From Rhodanobacteraceae bacterium (lineage in GTDB: Bacteria > Pseudomonadota > Gammaproteobacteria > Xanthomonadales > SZUA-5): a stretch of 64,000 nt of DNA. How positions within the stretch are numbered: the first letter of the stretch is position 1; every line of letters starts with the position of its first letter. The stretch lies in NCBI GenBank assembly GCA_016713135.1, contig JADJPR010000017.1, forward strand, positions 82,920-146,919. The letters run 5' to 3'. Below the pieces are notes generated by a model, which had not been told where the DNA came from, searched no databases, and worked only from the letters and a program-made list of their open reading frames with translations. The translations under genes and the position numbers were made by a program. Below, one piece after another: positions 56,663 to 64,000 of this stretch.

Positions 56663-57943
56663 TCAACGCAATGCCGCCGGCAGCCACAGCGACAGCGCCG
56701 GGATGAAGGCCACCAGCAGCAGCACCGTCAGCGCGGCAAGATAGAAGGGCCAGATTGTGCGCAGGGCTTCGCCCACGCGGATCTGGCCGATGCCGGCCCC
56801 GACGAACAGCACCGAGCCCACCGGCGGCGTGATCAGGCCGATGCCGGCGGTCAGAATGAGGATCACGCCGAAGTGCACCGGCGAGATCTGGAAGGCTTTG
56901 GCGACCGGCAGGAAGATCGGGGTGCAGATGATGATCAGCGGTGCCATGTCCATGAAAGTGCCGAGCAGCAGCAGCGCTGCGACCATCAGCAGCAGCACGA
57001 TGGTCGGGCTGTCCGACACTGCGCGCAGCGCTGCCACCGCAGCCGTGGGGACTTCCAGGTAGGCCAGCATCCAGCCGAAGGCGGCCGCCGACGCGATCAC
57101 GAACAGGATCGCACCGGTGGTGCGCACCGCGCCGGTCAGGATGCGCACGAAGGCCGCCCAGCGCAGCTGCCGGTAGACCAGCAGCGCGACCGTCAGCGCG
57201 TAGAGCACGGCGATCGCCGCGCTCTCCACCGCGGTAAAGATGCCCGCCCGGATGCCGCCGAGGATCAGGCCGATCAGCAGCAGGCCGGGCAGCGCCACCA
57301 CCAGGCGCCGCAGCACGGCGCGCGCGCCCGGGAAGGCTTCCACCGCGTAGCCGCGGCGGCGCGCGATCAGCCAGGTGGTCGTCATCACCGAGAGCATCAG
57401 CATCAACGCCGGGATGATGCCGGCCGCGAACAGGTCGGCGATCGAAACGCTGCCGCCCGCTGCGGCCGAATACAGGATCAGGTTGTGCGAGGGCGGCACC
57501 AGCAGCGCGACCAGCGCAGCCGTGATCGATACATTGACCGCGAAATCCGCATCGAAACCGCGCTGCTTCATCTGCGGAATCATGGTGCCGCCGATCGCCG
57601 ACACATCCGCGATGGCCGATCCGGAGACGCCGCCGAAGAGCAGCGACGCCACCACATTGACCTGGCCAAGTCCGCCGCGGAGGTGCCCGACCAGGCTCCC
57701 GGCAAAGCCAATGATGCGATCGGACAGGCCGCCCCGAAGCATGATCTCGCCGGTCAGGATGAACAGCGGAATCGCGATCAGGGTGCTCGAGTTCGCACCC
57801 GACGCCAACTCGATCACCGTCACCAGTGGCGGCAGGTCGAGCCATGCCACCGTGGCTGCAGCCGAGGCGGCGAGGGCGAATGCCACTGGGACGCCGGCGA
57901 GCAGCAACAGCGCAAACACGCCGAACAACAGGGCGATGGCCAT
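56663..57943 (-). CDS. dctM: TRAP transporter large permease (DctM type)
   Basis: The ion-coupled membrane channel of a TRAP system, 426 residues with about 12 membrane segments. The typical motifs are ASGANSSTLIAIPLFILTGE, FGGVSGSAIADVSAIGG, VPPSHNLILYS and LMVAALLLLGTFMDMAPLII. It begins one base after the dctQ stop, and follows dctP and dctQ in transcript order. Context suggests an oligogalacturonide or hexuronate substrate. Confidence 0.95.
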   Translation of the reverse strand: MAIALLFGVFALLLLAGVPVAFALAASAAATVAWLDLPPLVTVIELASGANSSTLIAIPLFILTGEIMLRGGLSDRIIGFAGSLVGHLRGGLGQVNVVASLLFGGVSGSAIADVSAIGGTMIPQMKQRGFDADFAVNVSITAALVALLVPPSHNLILYSAAAGGSVSIADLFAAGIIPALMLMLSVMTTTWLIARRRGYAVEAFPGARAVLRRLVVALPGLLLIGLILGGIRAGIFTAVESAAIAVLYALTVALLVYRQLRWAAFVRILTGAVRTTGAILFVIASAAAFGWMLAYLEVPTAAVAALRAVSDSPTIVLLLMVAALLLLGTFMDMAPLIIICTPIFLPVAKAFQISPVHFGVILILTAGIGLITPPVGSVLFVGAGIGQIRVGEALRTIWPFYLAALTVLLLVAFIPALSLWLPAALR

Positions 57944-57944
57944 T

Positions 57945-58418
57945 TCAGCGCTCCTCCCGCGACTGCCAGATCAGCCACAGCCGCTCCAGCGCGAACAGGC
58001 ACATCAGGGCGCCGCCGACGCACAGCGGCAGGTAGCGCACGCCCTCGCTGAGGCGGGTGCCGGCGATGGCGACACCCGCATCCGCCGCGTACAGCACGCC
58101 GCCGCCCCAGACCAGCAACCCGCCCAGTGCGCCGACAACCGCTTGCGACAGGCTGCGCAGCCAGCGCTGCAGCGCCGGCGGCGCCGCGTCCTGCAGCAGT
58201 GAGAAGCTGAAATGCTGCTCCCGGCGCACGCCCACGGCGGCGCCACAGAACAGCGCCGTGTTCATCAGCAGCAGCGCGACTGGCTCGCTCCAGCCGGGCG
58301 AGTCATTCAGCACATAGCGCGCATACACCTGCCACAACTGCACTGCAGCGATCAGCAACAGCGACACGGCCGCCAGCAACACGGCAGCGCGGGTCAATCC
58401 ATCCATAAGGCCTTTCAT
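57945..58418 (-). CDS. dctQ: TRAP transporter small permease (DctQ type)
   Basis: Small membrane subunit with four predicted segments, 157 residues, normal for DctQ. The conserved block QVYARYVLNDSPGWSEPVALLL and the AAVGVRREQHFSF loop are typical. The start overlaps the dctP stop by four bases (ATGA). Confidence 0.93.
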   Translation of the reverse strand: MKGLMDGLTRAAVLLAAVSLLLIAAVQLWQVYARYVLNDSPGWSEPVALLLMNTALFCGAAVGVRREQHFSFSLLQDAAPPALQRWLRSLSQAVVGALGGLLVWGGGVLYAADAGVAIAGTRLSEGVRYLPLCVGGALMCLFALERLWLIWQSREER

Positions 58419-59414
58419 GCGCTCACCGCCAGTGAGCGGATCTGATCGTGCAACTCGCGCAAGCCGGGCGCCGCCAGTTGCGCGGAAACCATCGGACGAG
58501 CTGCAGCGCGAAAGGCGTCGAGGTCGGCCGCATTCGCCTTCACGCCGCTGGCCAGCGCCGCGCTGCGGGCGGCATCGATGCGCTGGTCCCAGAGCTCGCG
58601 CATCACCGGCACCGAACGCCGTGCCAGGTCGCGCAGCAGCTCGCGGTCGTCCGGCGCCAGCAGGGCGTCAGCGCGCGCGGACAGCAGCAGCACATCGGGC
58701 ACCATCGAATGCAAGGTGTCCGACCAGTACCTCGCCACCTCGAACTGACGGCTGCTGTGGAAACTCAGCCAGTTGTTCTCGGCGCCGTCGATCAGCCCGG
58801 TCTGCAGCGCCGAGTAGACCTCGCCGTAGGCCAGCGGCGTCGCGTTCACGCCGAAACCGTGCATCAGCGACATGAACAGATCGGAGGGCGGTACACGCAA
58901 TTTCAGGCCCTTCAGGTCGCCGGGCGACACGACCGGATGGCGCGTGTTGTAGACGCTGCGCACCCCCGCGTCGTAAAAACACAGGCCGATCAGCCCGCGC
59001 GCCTCGAAGCTGCGCAGGACCGTGGTGCCGGGCGTTCCGTCCAGCGATCGCCGCAAGTGCGCGACGTCGTCGAAGACGTAGGGCAGTGACAGCGCGGTGG
59101 TCGCCGGGAAGGCGTTGTTCAGCGAGGCCAGCGTGACCCGGGTGAGGGCGAGCGCGCCATGGCGCACCAGGCTCAGGGTATCCGCCTCGCGGCCGAGCTG
59201 GCCGGCGTGGTAGAGCCGCAGGCGCAGGCGACCGCCGGTCGCCCGCTCCAGTTCGCTGCCGATCCAGCGTGCCGCGGCCACCGTGGGATAGCCATCGACG
59301 TGCACATCGGCGCCGTCGAGCGTCACGGATTGCGGTAGCCCGGGCGATGCGCGGCAGGGCGGCAGTGGCCAGCCCGCCTGCGATCCCGCCGATCGCTGCG
59401 CGTCGAGTCAGCAT
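58415..59414 (-). CDS. dctP: TRAP transporter solute-binding protein (DctP type), frame broken near 59326
   Basis: Periplasmic receptor of the TRAP system. The ATG at 59414 starts a Tat-like signal peptide (LTRRAAIGGIAGGLATAALP), but the mature chain (TLDGADVHVDGYPTVAAARW onward) is in a different frame that opens at 59326. Removing one base near 59325 restores AIRTLDGADVH; the span is 1000 bases, one more than 333 codons. The binding motif LKGLKLRVPPSDLF and AYGEVYSALQTGLIDGAENN is intact. Either a sequence error or a real inactivation; with GTG at 59326 the protein would lack its signal peptide. Confidence 0.9.
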
Positions 59415-60319
59415 GGCCTTGGGTCCCGCGGAGATTCGGCGCGCGCCTGCGCGCGCTCGGCATGGCAGTGCAGCACCACGCCGCCGGCAAACTCGACCCG
59501 CGCGCGCTCGCCGATGCGGATGTCGTGGATGCCGGTGCTGGCGCCGGTGGAGATCAGGTCGCCCGCGCGCAATGGCCGCCCGCGCCGGGCGCAGCGGGCG
59601 AGGGCGAAGGCGAGCGCGGCGAGCGGGCCGCCCGAGATCGACGCGGCGCCACCGCGCCCGACCAGCCGCCCGGCGACGAAGGTCTCGCAGCGCAGGGACT
59701 CCAGCGCATGCGCCCGCCAGTCGCCGATCTCGGGCCCAAGCAGCAATCCGGCATTGTTGCCGAAGTCCGACACCACCACCGCCGGCCCCAGTTCGTTGAT
59801 CGTTGCCAGCGGACTGCCGGCGAATTCGATGCCGATGTGCAGCGCCGAGACGAACGCCGCCGCGTCCTCGCTGGTGTAGTCCAGGCGGTCCGGCGGCGCA
59901 TCCTGGCCGAGCCGGAAGATGTACTCGGCCTCGACCGCGGCGAATCCGCCATCGATCACCGCCAGCGCGGCGTCGCCGCCGTCCGCGATGCGCTGCACAT
60001 GGCGTGAAAAGATCGGCCCCACCAAGCGTTCCTCGCCCACGCGCGGCACCCATTCGCCCGGGATCTTGCCTACTTTCCAGCCGACGACCCGGTCGGGCCA
60101 CAATGCGATTGCGAAATCCTGCCGCCGGTAGGACTGCGCGAGACTGCGCGGCAGCTCTCCCGGGTAGCCGGGGAGCGCACGCGCAGCCAGGCGTGCGCAG
60201 ACGAAACGCCGCGCGATGGCGGCATCGGACTGCGCTTCGGGGTAGGCGGTGGCGGCATCCGGTTGCACGTTCGCAACGTCCTCAGTGCGGGCATCCGGGT
60301 GCGGGCCGGCGCTGGTCAT
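59408..60319 (-). CDS. FAH-superfamily 2-keto-4-pentenoate hydratase-like protein
   Basis: A 303-residue cytoplasmic enzyme resembling 2-keto-4-pentenoate hydratases of the fumarylacetoacetase-like fold: GWKVGKIPGEW, AVEAEYIFRLG, metal-site-like EFAGSPLATINELGP, and GDLISTGASTGIHDIRIGER near the C-terminus. ATG 60319 is given; GTG 60268 after GAGGA is an alternative that would free room for the operator. It overlaps dctP by seven bases and leads the TRAP operon. Its substrate is not clear; context suggests a keto-deoxy sugar acid. Confidence 0.85.
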   Translation of the reverse strand: MTSAGPHPDARTEDVANVQPDAATAYPEAQSDAAIARRFVCARLAARALPGYPGELPRSLAQSYRRQDFAIALWPDRVVGWKVGKIPGEWVPRVGEERLVGPIFSRHVQRIADGGDAALAVIDGGFAAVEAEYIFRLGQDAPPDRLDYTSEDAAAFVSALHIGIEFAGSPLATINELGPAVVVSDFGNNAGLLLGPEIGDWRAHALESLRCETFVAGRLVGRGGAASISGGPLAALAFALARCARRGRPLRAGDLISTGASTGIHDIRIGERARVEFAGGVVLHCHAERAQARAESPRDPRPC

Positions 60320-60325
60320 GGTATA

Positions 60326-60343
60326 GAGGAAACCGGTGTCATT
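60326..60343. promoter_or_regulatory. Candidate LacI-family operator between hydratase and pectate-lyase genes
   Basis: GAGGAAACCGGTGTCATT contains AACCGGTGTCAT (60331-60342), identical to the site upstream of kduI. It lies in the 43-base space between the two divergent starts, where it could control both operons. Confidence 0.7.
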
Positions 60344-60362
60344 TTCAACGCAGGAGAGGACA

Positions 60363-61721
60363 GTGAGCACAACCAGCGCACAGGCGTTGCACTTCCCGGG
60401 GCTGCGCCCGGCCGTCCGTGCGGGACTGGCAGGGTTGCTGCTGCTCGCGTGCACGGTCGCACCGGCCGAGGAGCGCGAGCTTGCCTTCCCGGGGGCGCTT
60501 GGTGCTGCGGCGCAGACGCCCGGCGGGCGCGGTGGGCAACTCCTGCGGGTGACCACGCTGGCCACCGACGGCCCGGGATCGCTGGCGGCGGCGCTGCGCA
60601 CACCCGGTCCGCGCATCGTGGTGTTCGAGGTCGGCGGCGTGATCGACCTCGGCGCGCAGACGCTGGTCATCGAGCAGCCCTTTCTGACCATCGCTGGACA
60701 AACCGGGCCATACCCCGGGATCACGCTGATCCGCGGTGGGATCGACATCAAGACCCACGATGTGGTCGTGCGCCATCTGAAAGTGCGACCCGGCAGCGCC
60801 GGCGCGGCACCCGGCAGCGGAATGGACTTCGATGCGATCTCGACCGTGGCCGCGCATGACGTGATTGTCGACCATTGCTCGCTGACCTGGGCCAGCGACG
60901 AAAACCTGTCCGCCTCTGGTCCCCGCTTCGTGGAAGGCGGGCGCACGCCGGAGGACTTTCGCCGCGCCACCTCGCAACGCATCACCTTCAGCCACAACCT
61001 GATCGCCGAAGGGCTGGCCCACTCGACCCACGCCAAGGGCGAGCACAGCAAGGGCAGCCTGATCCACGATCACGTCGGCGACCTGCTGATCTACGGCAAT
61101 CTGTACGCACACAACTACGAACGCAGCCCGATGTTCAAGGGCGATGTGCGTGGCCAGGTCATCAACAACCTGATCTACGATCCAGGCGCGCGCGCCGTGC
61201 ACTACAACCTGATTCCCGAAGAATGGGTCGGCCACGAATACCTGCCGGCTCAGATGGTGCTGCTGGGCAACGTGATGCGCGCGGGGCCCTCGACACGCGA
61301 TCCGATTGCCTTGCTGATGATCGGCGGCGCCGCCGACCTCCACCTGCACGCCGCCGACAACCTGGCGGTGGACCGGATCGGCCGCGACCTGCCCCAACTT
61401 GGCCGCTACACCACCAGCGCCGCGCGCGTGGTCGAGATCCCGGCGCCGCCCCTGCCAACTGGCGTGCACGTGCGGCCGAGCGTCGAGGTGCAGGACTGGG
61501 TGATCGAGAACGCAGGCGCCCGCCCCTGGGATCGCGATGACGTCGATCGCCGGATCGTCGCCAATGTGATCGAGGGACGCGGGGGGATCATCGACCATGA
61601 GGACCAGGTCGGGGGCTACCCGAGGTTCGAGGCGACGCGGGCGGCGTTTGTGCCCGACGATTGGGATCTGGCGACGATGGAGCCGCGCAAGGCGCTGGTG
61701 CGCAGGCCGCCGCCGAAGTGA
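60363..61721 (+). CDS. Pectate lyase-like protein, exported
   Basis: A 452-residue protein from GTG 60363, preceded by AGGAGAGG. The N-terminus has a signal sequence (AVRAGLAGLLLLACTVAPAEE), possibly with a lipobox at LLAC. The body shows parallel beta-helix features of PL1-type lyases: VFEVGGVIDLG, FLTIAGQTGPYPGITLIRG (in part), VVRHLKVRPGSAG, DVIVDHCSLTWASDE and FSHNLIAEGL. Expected role: cleavage of polygalacturonate with delivery of products to the nearby receptor, TRAP and Kdu enzymes. Exact family not proven. Confidence 0.88.
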   Translation: MSTTSAQALHFPGLRPAVRAGLAGLLLLACTVAPAEERELAFPGALGAAAQTPGGRGGQLLRVTTLATDGPGSLAAALRTPGPRIVVFEVGGVIDLGAQTLVIEQPFLTIAGQTGPYPGITLIRGGIDIKTHDVVVRHLKVRPGSAGAAPGSGMDFDAISTVAAHDVIVDHCSLTWASDENLSASGPRFVEGGRTPEDFRRATSQRITFSHNLIAEGLAHSTHAKGEHSKGSLIHDHVGDLLIYGNLYAHNYERSPMFKGDVRGQVINNLIYDPGARAVHYNLIPEEWVGHEYLPAQMVLLGNVMRAGPSTRDPIALLMIGGAADLHLHAADNLAVDRIGRDLPQLGRYTTSAARVVEIPAPPLPTGVHVRPSVEVQDWVIENAGARPWDRDDVDRRIVANVIEGRGGIIDHEDQVGGYPRFEATRAAFVPDDWDLATMEPRKALVRRPPPK

Positions 61722-61859
61722 GCGCAAGCGCCAGCCGGGCCCAGTCCGGCCTGCGTCTGCCTCGGGTTCAGGCCGTTCCCCGCTGAACGAGCGGCGCCCG
61801 CGCAAGCGCCGTTCCCCGCCGGGCGAATCGCATTCGATGCGGCGGGAATGATCCACCAG

Positions 61860-62202
<343 letters not shown>

Positions 62203-62282
62203 GAATGGGGCGGGCGGGAACGGCTGCCGGCCGGCGCGCGCGAAGGGGGAGGTCGACGCGCGCCGGCGGCTGCCGAAGACGA

Positions 62283-64000
62283 TCAGTACTTGAAGCGCAC
62301 ACCGAGCATGTACTGGCGCCCGGTGTGGTGATAGACCGACGCGCGGTCGCCGATCGAGTCCACCCACTGGTCGTTGAACTCGTCGGTCAGGTTCAGCGCC
62401 TCGAAGGACAGCTCCCAGTGGTCGTCGATCTTGTAACTGGCGGAGGCATCGATGGTGGTGGTGCCCTTGGTGCCCTCGACATCGGCGCCGTTGCGGCCCG
62501 GCACGGTGGTCAGGTAGTCGTTGCGATGGGCTGCCGAAACGCGCACGCCGAAGCGCTCGGTCTCGTAGTACAGGGTGGCGTTGTAGGCGTTCTTCGACAG
62601 GCCGACGAGATCGGTGTTCAGCGAGTTGGCGCCGCTCGACGTCAGGTACTGGATCTGGCTGTCGACATAGGTGTAGTTGAAGATCGCGCCGAGTCCGTTG
62701 AACGGCGCCGGGAGGAAGTCGAACGGCTGCTGCCAGGACAGTTCCACGCCGGTCAGCTCGCCGCCCGGGGTGTTGATCGGGATGTTGAATTGGAAGTCGT
62801 CGTCCACCGTCGCGCCGGTGCCTGCGAGCAGGCTGGCTGGCAGGCCGGAAGTGCTGTACGGCCGGGTCTCGCGCGAGGTCTGCACGAAGCTGTCGATGTC
62901 CTTGTAGAACAGGGCCAGCGACAGCAGCGACTCTTCCGCGTAGTACCACTCCAGCGCCACGTCGGCCGTCTTCGCGCGGAAGGGATCGAGGAAGGGATCG
63001 CCACCGGTGACGGTGCGATTGCCGCCGCTGACGCTGACGGTGACGCCCGGCGTCAGATTGCCGAGGCCAGGGCGCGACATCACCTTCGCTGCGCCAAAGC
63101 GCAACACCACGTCGGGGCTGAGTTCGGCGACCAGGTTCAGCGAGGGCAGCAGATCGTCATAGTTGCGGTCGACGGTGATCTGCACCGGCGTGCTGTTGAC
63201 CACGGCGAAGCCGGTCGAGCGCTGGTCGGTCTCGACGTAGCGCAGGCCAAGGTTGCCACGCAGGGGGATCATGCCGACTTCGGTATCGAAATCGAGCTGG
63301 GTCCAGTAGCCGAAATCTTCTTCCTTGACGCTGCGGTTGTTGCCGCGCGCGCTGGCCACCGAGGAAGACAAGGCGAAGATGCCGCTGTTGCTGTAGATGT
63401 CGAACAGGCGCGCGAAGGCCGCGGCGTCGGGCACCACCCAGCTGACGTCGGTGCCGTTAGGCACATTGAGGCCGTTCAGGCGCAGGATGTTGCTGAGGTC
63501 CGCCAGCGAGGTCCCAGCGGGCAGGGCGGGGACCACGGTTTCCGAGGCGCGCCGCATTTCGGTGGTCTCGAACGCGTACTCCTTCCAGAGAAAGCCGCCC
63601 TTGAGGGTGAACACGTCGTTGATGTCGAAGGCGAAATTCAGCTCGCCCACCGAATGCGTGTTGTCCGCGGTCTGCGGCCGCAAACGGATCTCGGACAGGC
63701 CATTGGCGAAGCTCCAGTTGGCCGGGTCGGTGACGTCGAAGCCGTAGTCGATCAAGGGCAACCGGTCGTTGTTGCGGTAGTCCCAGACCACCCCGTCCGC
63801 GTCCACGCGGTCCAGGGTGATCGTGGTCTGGATCGGATTGTCGAACTTCGACTCGGCGCGGCCGATGCGCCCGTCGATGCGGAAGCGATCGCTGACCTCG
63901 TGCTCGCCGGTCAGGCTGAACTGGGTGAAGCGCGTGTCGAGTTCGTCGTAGCGCGATTCCGAACGCACGTCGACATTGTCGAAGACGCCGTAGACCAGGT
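62283..64000 (-). CDS. TonB-dependent outer-membrane receptor, 5' end outside window
   Basis: C-terminal beta-barrel part of a receptor, 572 residues seen; the plug and TonB box lie beyond the window end. Aromatic strands (RIDGRIGRAESKFDNPIQ, LRGNLGLRYVETDQR, WELSFEALNLTDEFNDQW) and the terminal GVRFKY fit an outer-membrane protein. It resembles the large Xanthomonas/Caulobacter receptor group linked to carbohydrate uptake. The setting next to pectate lyase and Kdu genes suggests oligogalacturonide uptake; this is inferred. Confidence 0.92.
   Translation of the reverse strand, partial: LVYGVFDNVDVRSESRYDELDTRFTQFSLTGEHEVSDRFRIDGRIGRAESKFDNPIQTTITLDRVDADGVVWDYRNNDRLPLIDYGFDVTDPANWSFANGLSEIRLRPQTADNTHSVGELNFAFDINDVFTLKGGFLWKEYAFETTEMRRASETVVPALPAGTSLADLSNILRLNGLNVPNGTDVSWVVPDAAAFARLFDIYSNSGIFALSSSVASARGNNRSVKEEDFGYWTQLDFDTEVGMIPLRGNLGLRYVETDQRSTGFAVVNSTPVQITVDRNYDDLLPSLNLVAELSPDVVLRFGAAKVMSRPGLGNLTPGVTVSVSGGNRTVTGGDPFLDPFRAKTADVALEWYYAEESLLSLALFYKDIDSFVQTSRETRPYSTSGLPASLLAGTGATVDDDFQFNIPINTPGGELTGVELSWQQPFDFLPAPFNGLGAIFNYTYVDSQIQYLTSSGANSLNTDLVGLSKNAYNATLYYETERFGVRVSAAHRNDYLTTVPGRNGADVEGTKGTTTIDASASYKIDDHWELSFEALNLTDEFNDQWVDSIGDRASVYHHTGRQYMLGVRFKY

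Overview
The window is about 64 kb of GC-rich chromosome that reads as a gammaproteobacterium of the Xanthomonadales/Lysobacterales type. This is inferred from gene order, a class II DAHP synthase, TonB-dependent receptors of the Xanthomonas/Caulobacter style, protein lengths and the repeat content; no rRNA is present to settle it.

Bases 1 to 37,090 are the core information-processing block, all on the + strand. It opens with ribF (5' end outside the window), ileS, lspA and ispH. Next come tRNA-Tyr, tRNA-Gly, tRNA-Thr, tuf copy 1 and tRNA-Trp, then secE, nusG, rplK, rplA, rplJ, rplL, rpoB and rpoC. The str operon follows (rpsL, rpsG, fusA, tuf copy 2), then one long S10-spc-alpha array from rpsJ to rplQ that includes secY and rpoA and ends at a strong terminator. 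Neither rpmJ (after secY) nor fkpB (after lspA) is at its usual place. Control sites include an L10-type leader before rplJ, a stem-loop between rplL and rpoB, and sigma70-like promoters before the tRNA/tuf, str, S10 and alpha groups.

Bases 37,200 to 51,300 hold housekeeping and accessory genes: dsbB, a class II DAHP synthase, phbB and bdhA (polyhydroxybutyrate/ketone-body metabolism), metK, a small exported protein, an ankyrin protein with a PutP-type symporter, a TonB protein coupled to a TPR-CHAT protein, and ahcY preceded by a clear S-adenosylhomocysteine riboswitch. metK and ahcY are two steps of the activated-methyl cycle.

Bases 51,500 to 64,000 form a pectin/hexuronate locus on both strands: FadI-like thiolase, kduD, kduI, a LacI-family regulator, a TRAP transporter (dctM, dctQ, dctP), a FAH-family hydratase-like enzyme, a pectate lyase-like protein, a broken carboxylesterase and a TonB-dependent receptor cut by the window end. 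A 12-base sequence centred on CCGG is shared by the kduI upstream region and the hydratase/pectate-lyase divergent region, and probably marks the LacI-family operator.

The most unusual non-coding content is a composite repeat present three times (about 43.0-43.4, 54.7-55.0 and 55.0-55.45 kb). Its hairpin arms change sequence between copies while staying paired. Three genes (rpoC, the CHAT protein and dctP) carry single-base frame breaks, and there is a run of 29 G. Because rpoC is essential, sequence error is a serious possibility for all of these.
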